DNA of 64,000 nt from Acidovorax sp. sic0104 (GTDB lineage Bacteria > Pseudomonadota > Gammaproteobacteria > Burkholderiales > Burkholderiaceae_C), in NCBI RefSeq assembly GCF_019219095.1, contig NZ_JAHUWH010000010.1, forward strand, positions 158,960 to 222,959, in the 5' to 3' direction. Under the pieces are notes generated by a model. The model did not search any database. It was given only the letters and a program-made list of their open reading frames with translations, and was not told the origin of the DNA. Positions 15,988-24,819 of the stretch are shown in pieces. Each line of letters starts with the position of its first letter. Within the stretch, counting starts at the first letter, position 1. Both the position numbers and the translations under genes were made by a program.

Positions 15988-16497
15988 TCAGACGCCCAGG
16001 GCGGCGCGCACTTCGGCCAGGCGGTCCACGCCGTTGACCATTTCGACCATGTTCACCGCGTCGATTTCGATCAGCGTTTCGCCGTTGATCGACAGCTTGT
16101 AGTAGCTCAGTGCGGCCTTGTACTTGATGGCCGTTGCTTCGCCGGCCTTGGCGCTGCCGGGGTCGATTTCGGAGAACCGGCCGCGCATCACCACTTCCAT
16201 GGCGTCCACGCTTTCGCTGTCGTCGCCCTGCAGCGCGCCGGCAAAGCGCAGCAGCACGCCGTCATGGCGCAGCGTGCCCCAGCTGGTGAACAGCTCTTTC
16301 ATGTACCCGGCGGCGGTCAGCTCGGCTTCCAGGCCTTCCATGCCAAAGTCGGCCTTCACCGGGGCGTTCATGCCGCCGCTGCGGTAATCCTCCATCTTGC
16401 GGGCCAGTTTGGGCAGGCCCACTTCGGGCATTTCGCCCACGTAGCTGGTGCCATCCACGAAGGTGGCGAAGTTCTTTACTTTGCGGGGAAGTCCCAT
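15988..16497 (-). CDS. FII: Major tail tube protein FII
   Basis: A 169-residue tail tube protein (P2: 172 aa), starting MGLPRKVKNFATFVDGTSYVG with the usual EVGLPKLARKMEDYRSGGM. It polymerises into the inner tube through which DNA passes. It follows FI directly in the F operon. Length and order match P2 closely. Confidence 0.95.
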   Translation of the reverse strand: MGLPRKVKNFATFVDGTSYVGEMPEVGLPKLARKMEDYRSGGMNAPVKADFGMEGLEAELTAAGYMKELFTSWGTLRHDGVLLRFAGALQGDDSESVDAMEVVMRGRFSEIDPGSAKAGEATAIKYKAALSYYKLSINGETLIEIDAVNMVEMVNGVDRLAEVRAALGV

Positions 16498-16534
16498 GGT
16501 GTTCTCCTGTGGTCAATCGGTCGGGGGGGGGGCC

Positions 16535-17731
16535 TTATTCGCCGGTGCCCACGCGCAGGGCGAAGTCGGCGTAGTAGCGGTCCGTAATGCGCTGCTGAAA
16601 GGTGAGGTCTTCCAGCGGGGGCACGGGCGTGTAGTCGTAGTCCAGCGTCAATTTGCCGTTCTTGAGCGTGGCCGACACGTTCACCTCCTCGTCGTACCAG
16701 GCCTGGCCGTTCAGGATGTAGCCCAGGTTTTTCAGCTCGCGGAACTTGGCGTTGATGCCTTCCAGAATGTCTTTCACCAGGCTGGGGTGCAGTGGCTTGT
16801 CCACCGCCCAGAAGTGGCCCTCGGCCATGGTGTCGGCCAGGATTTGCGCGGTGCGCGTGGCGCTCTCGAACGCGAACAGCTCGTCGGTGGCGCAGGTGCG
16901 CGAACCCCAAAAGCGGAACCCTTGGTTGCGGATCAGCGTTGTGATGCCTGCAGCGTTCAGCAGGCCCGCGTCGGTGTCGGGGTTCTGCAAGTCCCAAAAC
17001 ACGTCCTTGTCGATACCCAGCACGCCATTCATGGACACGTTGGAAAGCGTCTTGTGCCAGCCCTGCTCGGCGTCGATCTTGGCGCGCAGGCCCATGGCAT
17101 ATGCCACGGGCGAAGCGTCCACCACCACGCCCGTGCCAGGCGTGGCCACCTTCACGCGGGGCCAGATCATCATCAGCTCGCGCGCGTCGAAGTTCTGGCG
17201 GTAGTCCATCACCTCGGACACGTCATCGCCGTGGCCCTCGGCGTACACGAACGCGCGCAGCTTCTGCGCCACGGCCACCAGGGCGGTGGTCACAGCCTGG
17301 GTGTCCAGGCCAGGCGCGCCCAGGATGCGGGGTTGCACCCCCAGCTTGGCTTTGGCGGCCAGCAGCGCTTGCATGCCGGTGTACTGCGAGCCCACGGCCG
17401 TGCCGATCACCTTGCCGTTCTGGTCGGTTTCCTTGGTGGCAGCGTCGGCGCCCTCGCCATCAGCCACGCGCACCACCACGGTGATGGGGCGGGCTTGGTC
17501 GCGGATGGCGGTTAGGGCGCCGGACAGGGTGCCCAGCGTGCCGGCCTTGGCAATGGCGGCGTCCACCTTGGTGACCAGCACCGGGGTGTTGAGCGGGAAC
17601 GCGGTAGCATCCGCGTCGCTGGCCGTGCAGATCAGGCCCAGCACGGCCGTGGAAATGATGCGGATGTTGCGCTGGCCTTCGTTGATTTCGACAACGCGCA
17701 CGCCGTGGTGGTAGTTTGCTTGTGTAGCCAT
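16535..17731 (-). CDS. FI: Tail sheath protein FI
   Basis: A 398-residue contractile sheath protein (P2: 396 aa). It opens MATQANYHHGVRVVEINEG and has the family segments VLVTKVDAAIAKAGTLGTLS, FVYAEGHGDDVSEVMDYRQN and a C-terminal QRITDRYYADFALRVGTGE. I chose ATG 17731, preceded by GGAGAACCCC; longer frames upstream run over the next gene. It forms the outer sheath that contracts at infection. The P_F late promoter would lie just upstream, but I see no clear site. Confidence 0.95.
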   Translation of the reverse strand: MATQANYHHGVRVVEINEGQRNIRIISTAVLGLICTASDADATAFPLNTPVLVTKVDAAIAKAGTLGTLSGALTAIRDQARPITVVVRVADGEGADAATKETDQNGKVIGTAVGSQYTGMQALLAAKAKLGVQPRILGAPGLDTQAVTTALVAVAQKLRAFVYAEGHGDDVSEVMDYRQNFDARELMMIWPRVKVATPGTGVVVDASPVAYAMGLRAKIDAEQGWHKTLSNVSMNGVLGIDKDVFWDLQNPDTDAGLLNAAGITTLIRNQGFRFWGSRTCATDELFAFESATRTAQILADTMAEGHFWAVDKPLHPSLVKDILEGINAKFRELKNLGYILNGQAWYDEEVNVSATLKNGKLTLDYDYTPVPPLEDLTFQQRITDRYYADFALRVGTGE

Positions 17732-17765
17732 GGGGTTCTCCTGTGGATGGTTGGGTCTGGTGTGG

Positions 17766-18008
17766 TCAGTTGCGAAGGTCGCGGGGTTGCTGCAGGCGCC
17801 GCTTTTCCGATTCGTAGGCGCGGGCGCAGTGGTTCGGGTCGAAGAAGAACAGCGCGTCGATAGCGGCGGCGGTCCACCCCCACCAGCGGTGCCCCTTGGC
17901 GCGCATGCGGTGCGCGCGGCTCGATAGGGTTTCGTCGGGCGCACCCGCCAGCAGCACGTTGCCCAGCTGGTCCACGGCAATGGCCAGGTTCAGCAGCCAG
18001 GCTTTCAT
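17766..18008 (-). CDS. Conserved small phage protein (80 aa)
   Basis: An 80-residue protein, MKAWLLNLAIAVDQLGNVLL at the N-terminus (a possible membrane helix), followed by PDETLSSRAHRMRAKG, aromatic WWGWTAAAIDALFFFDPNHC and a charged end. Proteins of this pattern occur in the same place in Burkholderia and comamonad phages; function unknown. The ATG at 18008 overlaps the preceding stop as ATGA. Conserved position next to FI suggests a minor virion or host-takeover role, without proof. Confidence 0.6.
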   Translation of the reverse strand: MKAWLLNLAIAVDQLGNVLLAGAPDETLSSRAHRMRAKGHRWWGWTAAAIDALFFFDPNHCARAYESEKRRLQQPRDLRN

Positions 18009-18673
18009 GTGGCGGCCTCCGATGGCACAGCGCCCAGGATTTCGTCGGCGCGGCCGGCGGCCAGGATGCCGGCCAGCTCCAGCGCCTGCACGCCGGCGGC
18101 CGTGGCCGGATCGTCCAGGCTCACGACAGTGGCCAGCGTGAAACGGCGCATCCAGGCATCCATGGCAGTGCTGGCGCGAGCTGCGGCCGTCATGGCCTCC
18201 CACTCTGCAGACGTGAAGCGCCGGATGAACTGCTCGTGCGTGAGCAGGCGCGGCGCGGGCACGGGCACCGCGTCAGGCGCCCAGGTGAAGGCCAGCACGG
18301 CCGCCGCATCGGTGAGGGCCAGCACGGCCGCTTCGGCGGCGTCGCTGCTGCGGCGCACGGCCTCGCGCTCGGCCAGCACGGCGGCCAGGTCCGCCAGCTG
18401 CGCCCAGCCTGCTTTCTCCCGTTCTCGGGCGCGGTCCAGCTTCCATTCGGTGCGCGCAAGGTGCGCGGCGGCCTCGGCCTTGATGGCGGCAATGCGGCGG
18501 GCCTGCACTCCCGCCAGCACCAGGCGGGCCACGCCGGCCTGGGCGTCGAATTCCACGCTGGCCAGGTCGCCGTCGAAGCCCTCGGGCGCGTCCACCAGGT
18601 GGTAGCCGTTGGGATCGTCCGGGGTGGTGGTGCCGATGATGGCGCCGGCCACGATGATGAGTTTGGTTTTCAT
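18005..18673 (-). CDS. Putative tail fibre assembly or fibre-associated protein
   Basis: A 222-residue protein. Residues 1-55 are beta-rich (MKTKLIIVAGAIIGTTTPDD, GYHLVDAPEGFDG), residues 58-112 form a long Ala/Arg-rich helix likely to be coiled coil, and the C-terminal half (LLTHEQFIRRFTSAEWEAM) resembles a domain often found C-terminally in tail fibre accessory proteins. It lies where P2 has G, the fibre assembly chaperone, which supports but does not prove that role. Confidence 0.5.
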   Translation of the reverse strand: MKTKLIIVAGAIIGTTTPDDPNGYHLVDAPEGFDGDLASVEFDAQAGVARLVLAGVQARRIAAIKAEAAAHLARTEWKLDRAREREKAGWAQLADLAAVLAEREAVRRSSDAAEAAVLALTDAAAVLAFTWAPDAVPVPAPRLLTHEQFIRRFTSAEWEAMTAAARASTAMDAWMRRFTLATVVSLDDPATAAGVQALELAGILAAGRADEILGAVPSEAAT

Positions 18674-18683
18674 GGTGGCGCCC

Positions 18684-19388
18684 TTACACGATCACGTAGC
18701 GAATCCACGATGTGGAAGAAGCACCGGCACTTCGATGCGTGAGGCCCGAAACGCGCGCGTACCGGTCGATGTAGGCCAGGCTCGATGTGGTGTAGGTGTC
18801 CGCGTTGGAGCCCGCAAAGGACGTTGGTGTGGACCCACTGGTCTTTTGCTGTACCAAAATGACGCGCATTCCCGTGCCAATCCCAGCCGGTGACACATGC
18901 GTCGGGGTGGCGTTAGCGTGTTCTGCCGCGATTGCGCTCAGTGCGTTGCGGCCGTTGGCAGATGCCACCCACAGCGCCCACGCGGTTTCGTTGTCGTACA
19001 GCGCGCCACGTAATGCGCTGCTGGTCAGCAAGGCACCGCACGCCGTCGCGCTTCCCAGCACCGCCGTCATGGCGGTTTTGGAGTTGAGCAGGGCGGCGCG
19101 GCCGGTGTCGCTGTCGCGCAGGTAGGCCAGCGCGGTGGCGCTGCCCACCACGGCCGCCACGGCGCCGGCGCTGGCGCACACCGCGCTGGCGCCCACGGCG
19201 GTGGCAATCAGTCGCTGGTAGGCCACCACGTTGGCATCGGTCGCCAGCCAGGCTTCCAGCTGGGCGCCGGTAGGGGCCACGGTGGCGAACAGGTAGTCCA
19301 GCGCCAGGCCGTTGCCGTAGAGCTGGCGGAACTGGCGGCGCAGCTCGTAGGCTTCGCTGTAGGTTGGTGCGATCAAGGCTTCGGACAT
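18684..19388 (-). CDS. Putative tail fibre component, Ala/Ser-repeat protein
   Basis: A 234-residue protein. Residues 55-150 contain degenerate repeats of about 13-16 residues with the theme 'A-V-GSATA-AL' (AAVVGSATALAYL, TAVLGSATACGALL, SALRGALYDNETA). The C-terminus is Ser/Thr/Gly-rich and ends in an aromatic tip (STSWIRYVIV). Such regular short repeats fit a trimeric fibre or a fibre tip. It sits in the variable receptor-binding region between I and FI. No family recognised. Confidence 0.45.
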   Translation of the reverse strand: MSEALIAPTYSEAYELRRQFRQLYGNGLALDYLFATVAPTGAQLEAWLATDANVVAYQRLIATAVGASAVCASAGAVAAVVGSATALAYLRDSDTGRAALLNSKTAMTAVLGSATACGALLTSSALRGALYDNETAWALWVASANGRNALSAIAAEHANATPTHVSPAGIGTGMRVILVQQKTSGSTPTSFAGSNADTYTTSSLAYIDRYARVSGLTHRSAGASSTSWIRYVIV

Positions 19389-20051
19389 TTACACCTCCAC
19401 CACGGCATAGCCGCTTACCCTCCCCGCGCCGTCATAGGCGTAGGTGGTGGTGCGGGTCTTGCCGGCCAGCGTTTCGGCCACGGTGTTCACCCGGCCGGCC
19501 GCGTTGTAGGTCAGCACGGTGGCGCGCTCGCCCTGGGGCAATGTCTCGGTGATGCCCGACACCCGGCCGTTACCGTCATACGTGACGGTGGACGCGCTGG
19601 GCCTGGCGGTGGCCAGGGCGATGGCGGCGGCGCGCGCTGCGGCCTCGGCCGTTACGGCCGCAGCGCGCGCCGTGGCTTCGGCCTGCACGGCCATCGTGAT
19701 GGCTTCGTTTCGTGCTTCGGCTTCCTCCCGGATGGCGTCGCCGATTTCCTGCACCATTTGCGTTCGCGTGGCCAGGTCGGCCACGTTGCCGATGGCCGCT
19801 TCCAGCTGGTCGCGGCGCAGGCGCAGCAGCTCCAGCATGGCGGTCACTTCGGCCATGGCCGGCCCCACCAGCGTGTCGATGCGCTGCAGGCCGAATTGCG
19901 TCAGTTCATCGACCACCGCCTGCAGATCCGCGCGGCGTTCTTCCAAATCGGCAATGCGCGCGTCAATGTCCCCAAAGATGGGATTGAAGTAGTCCTGGGA
20001 CAGCGGCGTCACGCCGTCCCGCATGCGGTATTTCTCGAATCGAGTTGGCAT
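19389..20051 (-). CDS. Putative tail fibre protein: coiled coil plus YD-like repeats
   Basis: A 220-residue protein starting MPTRFEKYRMRDGVTPLSQD, a pattern common at phage fibre attachment ends. Residues 30-150 are long helical heptads ending in an Ala/Glu-rich stretch. Residues 150-220 hold three repeats of about 22 residues built on TYDGNGRVSGI, TYNAAGRVNTV and AYDGAGRVSGY, like the YD repeats of Rhs toxins and cell-surface proteins. The layout suggests a trimeric shaft with a small sugar-binding tip. It ends 1 nt before the next gene. Confidence 0.5.
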   Translation of the reverse strand: MPTRFEKYRMRDGVTPLSQDYFNPIFGDIDARIADLEERRADLQAVVDELTQFGLQRIDTLVGPAMAEVTAMLELLRLRRDQLEAAIGNVADLATRTQMVQEIGDAIREEAEARNEAITMAVQAEATARAAAVTAEAAARAAAIALATARPSASTVTYDGNGRVSGITETLPQGERATVLTYNAAGRVNTVAETLAGKTRTTTYAYDGAGRVSGYAVVEV

Positions 20052-20062
20052 GTCGGCCCCGC

Positions 20063-22312
20063 TTACAGCGCCAGGTCGTAGCGCTCTGCTACGTGCCAGG
20101 GGTTGGCGCCCGTCACGCCCGCGCCGTCGATGCGGATGCGATAGGAGCCGGTGTTGGCGGCCAGCGTCCATCGGAACTCACGCCAGAAGCTGCGGCCGTC
20201 CACCACCTCGTCGCGGTGCGATGTGGCCACCACCAGCGCGCCGGCCACGATCAGGCGGCAATCCACCGTGTGGCCCTGGGCTGCGTTGAAGTCTTCCAGC
20301 AGCAGGCGAACGCGGATGGTCTTGGATGGCGTGCCCAGGACGCGGCTTGTGCTGACGTGCACAAAGGCGTTGCCCCGGCGGCTCACCGTCACCTGGGCGG
20401 TGCCGGGGCGTACTGCAGGCATCAGGTCTTGGGTGCCGATGAACACAGCGCGCAGTGGCACCAGGGCGGCGCCGCCGAACTGGGGCGAAGCCTCGGTGGT
20501 GATGGGGCGCCATTGGCCGCCGGTCTGGTATTCCCACACCAGGCGGCAACCGGCAGGCACGGCCGCGTCATAGAGCATGTCCAGCTCTTGGATGCCGCCG
20601 GCCAGCTGCAGCGGCTGCATCTGCACCACGGCGCGGGGCGAGTTGAAGCGCGCGAAGTTCAGGCGCAGCATCAGGTCGCGCTCGGCCGCCTGGGTGAAGT
20701 AGGCACCGTCCTGGGCGTACATCAGAATGCCCTGGGTGTATTCCGTGCCCTCGCAGAAGCCCACGCGGTGGCCCGCACCCGACACCAGCACCAGGGCGTA
20801 GCGCTTGCCCGACTCCACCAGCACGGGGTCGGTGAAGGGCACCTTGAGCCAGCCCGCATTGACGGCGCCGGGGGCGAGCGTGGCGCGGGCCAGAACCTTG
20901 GTCACATCGGGCTGGCCCAGCGCTGCCTCGGTCAGCATCACGGTCAGGCCGCCGGCCGGGTCGGCCGTGGTGACAAAGATTTCAGCGCTGGTGAGCCAGC
21001 CGGTTTGCGCCATCAGCACGGTTTGCGCCAGCACGGAGCCCTGCACCACATGCTCGGTGCTCACGATGTCCCAATAGGGTTCTTCCCAGGTGTCGATCCA
21101 CAGGCGGGTAACGCGCAGGAACTTGTGGTCGATGGTGGCCTTGTCCATGTCGGCCGGGTCCACTTGCCACACCTCGCCGTCGCGGCGCAGGATGCCGGTG
21201 ATGGGGTCGTAAACGCCCGACTTCCAAAACGCCGAGTTCGTGCAGCGGGTCAGCTGCTCGCCATAGCGCACGCGCTCGCGGCTGATGGTCTTTTGCACCG
21301 CGTTGAATGTCTGGTACTGGTACTGATTGATGGCCAGCTCGCCGGCGCGGGTTTCCATGCGCAGGCGGGTCACTTCGTCGTAGGCAGGCAGCAGCAGGGC
21401 GCCGGCGCTGATGCGTGCCTCGGGGTCCATGGGGTTGAGCAGGGACAGCACGCCGGTCTGGGTGGCCACGATCACCGGGCGGGCGCCTTCGTAGGCGTCG
21501 GCCAGGTAGTCGGCGTGGGCGGTGTCGCTCTCGTCGTCGTTCAGGAAGTGGTCGGCCCCGTAGAACGCATAGTCGTCGGGGATTTCCATCCGCTCTTTCA
21601 CCTTGGCCATGTCCAGCGCCAGCGTCACCATGTGGTCGATGCTGGCGCGCTTGGCCACTTCGGAGCCCAGGCCCGCAATGTCGCTCATGATGTGCGCGAT
21701 GCGCGGCTCTGCGGCCAGCATCCAGCCTTCGGCCACGCGCAGGCGGGCGTCCACGCGCTGCAGGTTGGGCAGGCGGCGGCTGTCGGCCAGCACCACCTCT
21801 TGCACGCCGGTGGGCGACAGGCGAACGTGGGCGATCAGCGTGTAGCCGGTGGGCGGCTCGGGGCGCTCGGGCGTGGGCGACTCCAGGCCCTGGGCAATGT
21901 GTACGGTGGCGACGCGGCGGCGCTGCATGGCCACGGCCTCGGGCTCCACCTCGCGGGTTTGCAGGTCGATCAGGAAGTCGCGCGGCTGAATGTCGGTGTC
22001 TTCCTCGGCGCCGAACACGCTCACGGCCACCCACTTCTGGTCCTGCAGCGGCAGCATGGCGAACACGCTGTGCACCTGGGCGGGGTCCAGCGCGAACACC
22101 TTGCCGCTGGGGCCGTCATACAGGCGGCCGGCGGCCACTTCCAGCTCGGTGGCGCTGCGGGCGGAAACCGTCATGCCGGTGAACTGGCGCTCTCCCGTAA
22201 TGGCATCGTTCACAACGTGCCGCAGGGCTTCGTCGGCCCAGGTCTGGGAGTTGTTTAGGTCGGCGGCCTGCAGTTCCTGGCGGTCGCGGTAGATGACTTG
22301 CTTTTCACTCAT
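20063..22312 (-). CDS. Large tail/fibre structural protein with DUF4815-like start
   Basis: A 749-residue protein opening MSEKQVIYRDRQELQAADLN, which resembles the DUF4815 phage tail family, and continuing with beta-rich segments. It contains KWVAVSVFGAEEDTDIQPRD and, near residue 440, a region with EHVVQGSVLAQTVLMAQTGW resembling phage-tail beta modules. The C-terminus (residues 640-749) is again beta-rich. It takes the place of the P2 fibre gene H directly after I, so it is probably the main fibre or its proximal part. A starting ATG at 22312 is 5 nt past the I stop. Confidence 0.6.
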   Translation of the reverse strand: MSEKQVIYRDRQELQAADLNNSQTWADEALRHVVNDAITGERQFTGMTVSARSATELEVAAGRLYDGPSGKVFALDPAQVHSVFAMLPLQDQKWVAVSVFGAEEDTDIQPRDFLIDLQTREVEPEAVAMQRRRVATVHIAQGLESPTPERPEPPTGYTLIAHVRLSPTGVQEVVLADSRRLPNLQRVDARLRVAEGWMLAAEPRIAHIMSDIAGLGSEVAKRASIDHMVTLALDMAKVKERMEIPDDYAFYGADHFLNDDESDTAHADYLADAYEGARPVIVATQTGVLSLLNPMDPEARISAGALLLPAYDEVTRLRMETRAGELAINQYQYQTFNAVQKTISRERVRYGEQLTRCTNSAFWKSGVYDPITGILRRDGEVWQVDPADMDKATIDHKFLRVTRLWIDTWEEPYWDIVSTEHVVQGSVLAQTVLMAQTGWLTSAEIFVTTADPAGGLTVMLTEAALGQPDVTKVLARATLAPGAVNAGWLKVPFTDPVLVESGKRYALVLVSGAGHRVGFCEGTEYTQGILMYAQDGAYFTQAAERDLMLRLNFARFNSPRAVVQMQPLQLAGGIQELDMLYDAAVPAGCRLVWEYQTGGQWRPITTEASPQFGGAALVPLRAVFIGTQDLMPAVRPGTAQVTVSRRGNAFVHVSTSRVLGTPSKTIRVRLLLEDFNAAQGHTVDCRLIVAGALVVATSHRDEVVDGRSFWREFRWTLAANTGSYRIRIDGAGVTGANPWHVAERYDLAL

Positions 22313-22317
22313 GGGGG

Positions 22318-23538
22318 TTAGCTCCGGTTGATGGTTTGGCCGGCCAGGACGGCGCCGGCGCGGTGGATGCGGCTGGCGCGCGCCGTGGCGTGCAGGCGCG
22401 TGCGGATCAGTACCTTGTCGTGCGCGGCCCGCGCCCAGTCCATGGCGTCCAGGGCCGGGGCCATGCGCTCGCGGGCATCGCCCACCGACAGCGCGGCGCG
22501 CATGGCAGTGCCGGCCATCGCAAAGGGTTGGCGGCGTGCCGGCATGCGCACGTGGGCCAGTGCGATGAATGGCGGGCTGGTCAGGCGCGTGAAACCCAGG
22601 TACGCGGGACCGTGCTTTGGCACGTTGGCCACGGCCGGGTCGTGCAGGCGGATGCGGGCATACATGCGCCGCGCGCTGTCACTGCGCACCGTGAAGCCCG
22701 CAAGCCCGCCAATGGGCAGGCCGGCGCACAGCACATGGGGGCGCGGTGCGCGCTCGGCCACGGGTTCGGCGTCGGGCGACAGGGGCGCGAGCGATGGCGC
22801 CATCTGCTTGAGCGTGAGCAGCTGCAGGCGCTCGCGGTAGTTCACGGTCTGCACTCGCCAGTAGCGGTTGGATGCATCGGCGCGGCTCACGACACCGGCC
22901 AGCGGCTGGCCCAGGTGCTGGCCACGGGCCACGGCGCGGCGCGCCAGGTCCACCGTGGCGGCGCGGTCCTGCGCCATGTCGGTCCAGCCGTGGGTGGTGA
23001 GCGGCAACACCTGGCCGGTGGGGTAGCGGATTTCCGCGCGGATGGCAGAGCGCGCCATGGCGCTGGTGCGTGCCGGTGGCTCGGCCTGGGTGCCCACAAA
23101 GCCGCTGCCCAGCATCAGGCCCTCGCAGGGTGCCCGCTCGCGCTGGCTGTAGATGCGCATCTCGGGATGGGCGGCCAGCCATTGGGCGCGGCTCTCGGCG
23201 TCCCAAAGGCCCAGGAAGGTTTTGGCGGGCGGCATTTCCAGCCGCTCGATGCGCGCACCGCCCAGGCGGGCCAGCTCGCGCAGGCCGCGCGGGGTGCCGA
23301 TCAGGGCATGCAAACGCGGGCTGGCCTTGATGACGGCGCGGCGCTCGGCCTCGGCCTGGGGCCACACGGGCACGTCCTCGGCCAGTCCCATGTGGGGCAG
23401 CAGGTGCGCAGGGATGCGCGCGGGATCTTGCAACGTCGAAAGCGATGCGTCGCCCACGGTCCACGGCCCCATGGCAGACGATGCCGCGCGCTCCAGGGGC
23501 GTGGCGTTGGGCGGCAGCAGGTGGTGGCGGTCAGTCAT
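22318..23538 (-). CDS. I: Tail protein I (baseplate), with long C-terminal extension
   Basis: A 406-residue protein whose first 180 or so residues are gpI: LLPPNATPLERAASSAMG, then LLPHMGLAEDVPVWPQAEAE and the GTPRGLRELARLGG segment. P2 gpI is 176 aa; the extra 220 residues here (from about SGFVGTQAEPPAR) are unrecognised and may connect the baseplate to the unusual fibre proteins. ATG 23538 overlaps the end of J by 8 nt. gpI is a minor baseplate wedge protein. Confidence 0.8.
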   Translation of the reverse strand: MTDRHHLLPPNATPLERAASSAMGPWTVGDASLSTLQDPARIPAHLLPHMGLAEDVPVWPQAEAERRAVIKASPRLHALIGTPRGLRELARLGGARIERLEMPPAKTFLGLWDAESRAQWLAAHPEMRIYSQRERAPCEGLMLGSGFVGTQAEPPARTSAMARSAIRAEIRYPTGQVLPLTTHGWTDMAQDRAATVDLARRAVARGQHLGQPLAGVVSRADASNRYWRVQTVNYRERLQLLTLKQMAPSLAPLSPDAEPVAERAPRPHVLCAGLPIGGLAGFTVRSDSARRMYARIRLHDPAVANVPKHGPAYLGFTRLTSPPFIALAHVRMPARRQPFAMAGTAMRAALSVGDARERMAPALDAMDWARAAHDKVLIRTRLHATARASRIHRAGAVLAGQTINRS

Positions 23539-24472
23539 GGCGCGCCTGGGGTGTGACGGTGATGGACGTGATGACGGGCACTTCACCGGCGCCGGCCGCA
23601 ATGTCGGCGGCGGGCGTGGCCAGCACCGCGTCGCGGATGCCTTCGCCCATCAGAGCGGCCACCAGGGCGGCGCGCGTCATGTCCACGCGGAACGCGGCCC
23701 GCAGGCCCAGTTTGCGCACGCGCTCGGCAGCAGCTGCGGCCAGCACGGCGCCATCGGGTCCGGGCGGGTGCACCAGGGTGGCGGCCACGGCCAGGGGCAG
23801 GATGCGCGCGGCCGTCACGTCCACGTCCACCGTCAGGGGGCGCACGTCCTCGGCCAGCAGCGCGGCCTCGGTCTGGCCCACGATGGCATCGCCTGGCACC
23901 GCCACGCGCCAGCACATGGAATTGGCGCCGGCCTCGGGATGGTCGCCAAACAGTGCGCGGCCGATGGCCTGCTGCTGGGCGTCCACGTCTTCGACCCGTG
24001 CGGCCACGCGGGCCAGCAGGCACACCTTCACGCGGCCGGGGCGGTCGGCCCACACGTCAACCTGGCGCACGTTCACCGACACCGACAGGGCGCGCAGGCG
24101 CCAGCTGGTCGGGCTACCTGCGGCCGACAGGGCGTGGTAGCCCATCAGCACGCGCTCTTGCAGGCGCTCGTCGTCTTCACCGGGCAGGCGCGCCAGGTCG
24201 TAGCGCGCGGCCAGGTTGTCCAGATCGGTGCCCACGGCCCAGCCCAGCATCACAGCGCTGGCGGCATCGTTGATGCGGGCGCGGATCACCAGCTCGCGCA
24301 TGGCGGCCACCTGCAGCAGCTTGATAAGCGGCTCGCTTTCGAGGTCGATTACCTCGGCGGCGGCCGGGTACAGGCGCAGCAGATCGGCGCGCAGCTCGGC
24401 CAGCACGGTTTCGTAGTCGAGGGCTTCGACCACGGCAGGGCGGGGCAGGGCGGACAGGTCGAGATTGTTCAT
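23531..24472 (-). CDS. J: Baseplate protein J
   Basis: A 313-residue gpJ (P2: 302 aa), a baseplate wedge protein of the T4 gp6/Mu gp47 type. Recognisable stretches are EVIDLESEPLIKLLQVAAMR, ARYDLARLPGEDDERLQERV and YHALSAAGSPTSWRLRALS. It overlaps W at its start and I at its end, as usual in the V operon. Intact by length. Confidence 0.93.
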   Translation of the reverse strand: MNNLDLSALPRPAVVEALDYETVLAELRADLLRLYPAAAEVIDLESEPLIKLLQVAAMRELVIRARINDAASAVMLGWAVGTDLDNLAARYDLARLPGEDDERLQERVLMGYHALSAAGSPTSWRLRALSVSVNVRQVDVWADRPGRVKVCLLARVAARVEDVDAQQQAIGRALFGDHPEAGANSMCWRVAVPGDAIVGQTEAALLAEDVRPLTVDVDVTAARILPLAVAATLVHPPGPDGAVLAAAAAERVRKLGLRAAFRVDMTRAALVAALMGEGIRDAVLATPAADIAAGAGEVPVITSITVTPQARHD

Positions 24473-24819
24473 GCGGCGCGGCCCGTCACGGATACGTTCA
24501 GGGACAGCGGGCCGACACGGCCGCGCTGGTCGTAGGTGCCGTGCAGGCGAAACAGCACGGCGCCGGGGCGGTCGGCCTCGCGCAAGGATTCGATGCGCGA
24601 CAGGCGAAAGCGGGGTTCCCAGCGCATCAGGGCGCTGGCCACGGCGGCATAGACGCGCACCTGGGTGGCCAGGTTGTCGGGGTGGTCGATCAGCTCGGGC
24701 ACCAGCGAGCCGTATTCGCGGCGCATGACGCGCGAGCCAATGGGCGTCGTCAGAATGTCGCCCAGCGACTGGCGCAGGTGGTCCAGGCCGGTGATGGCTT
24801 TGCCGGTGGTGCGGTTCAT
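24469..24819 (-). CDS. W: Baseplate wedge protein W (gp25-like)
   Basis: A 116-residue gpW (P2: 115 aa), belonging to the T4 gp25-like lysozyme-related family of baseplate proteins. Key segments: LRQSLGDILTTPIGSRVMRR, EYGSLVPELIDHP, and a final beta strand region. It overlaps both V and J by 4 nt. Confidence 0.95.
   Translation of the reverse strand: MNRTTGKAITGLDHLRQSLGDILTTPIGSRVMRREYGSLVPELIDHPDNLATQVRVYAAVASALMRWEPRFRLSRIESLREADRPGAVLFRLHGTYDQRGRVGPLSLNVSVTGRAA

Noticed and set aside
20045..22258. 737-aa open frame opposite the large tail protein
   Set aside because: His/Gly/Ala-rich artefact; the minus-strand product fits the tail operon in spacing and sequence.
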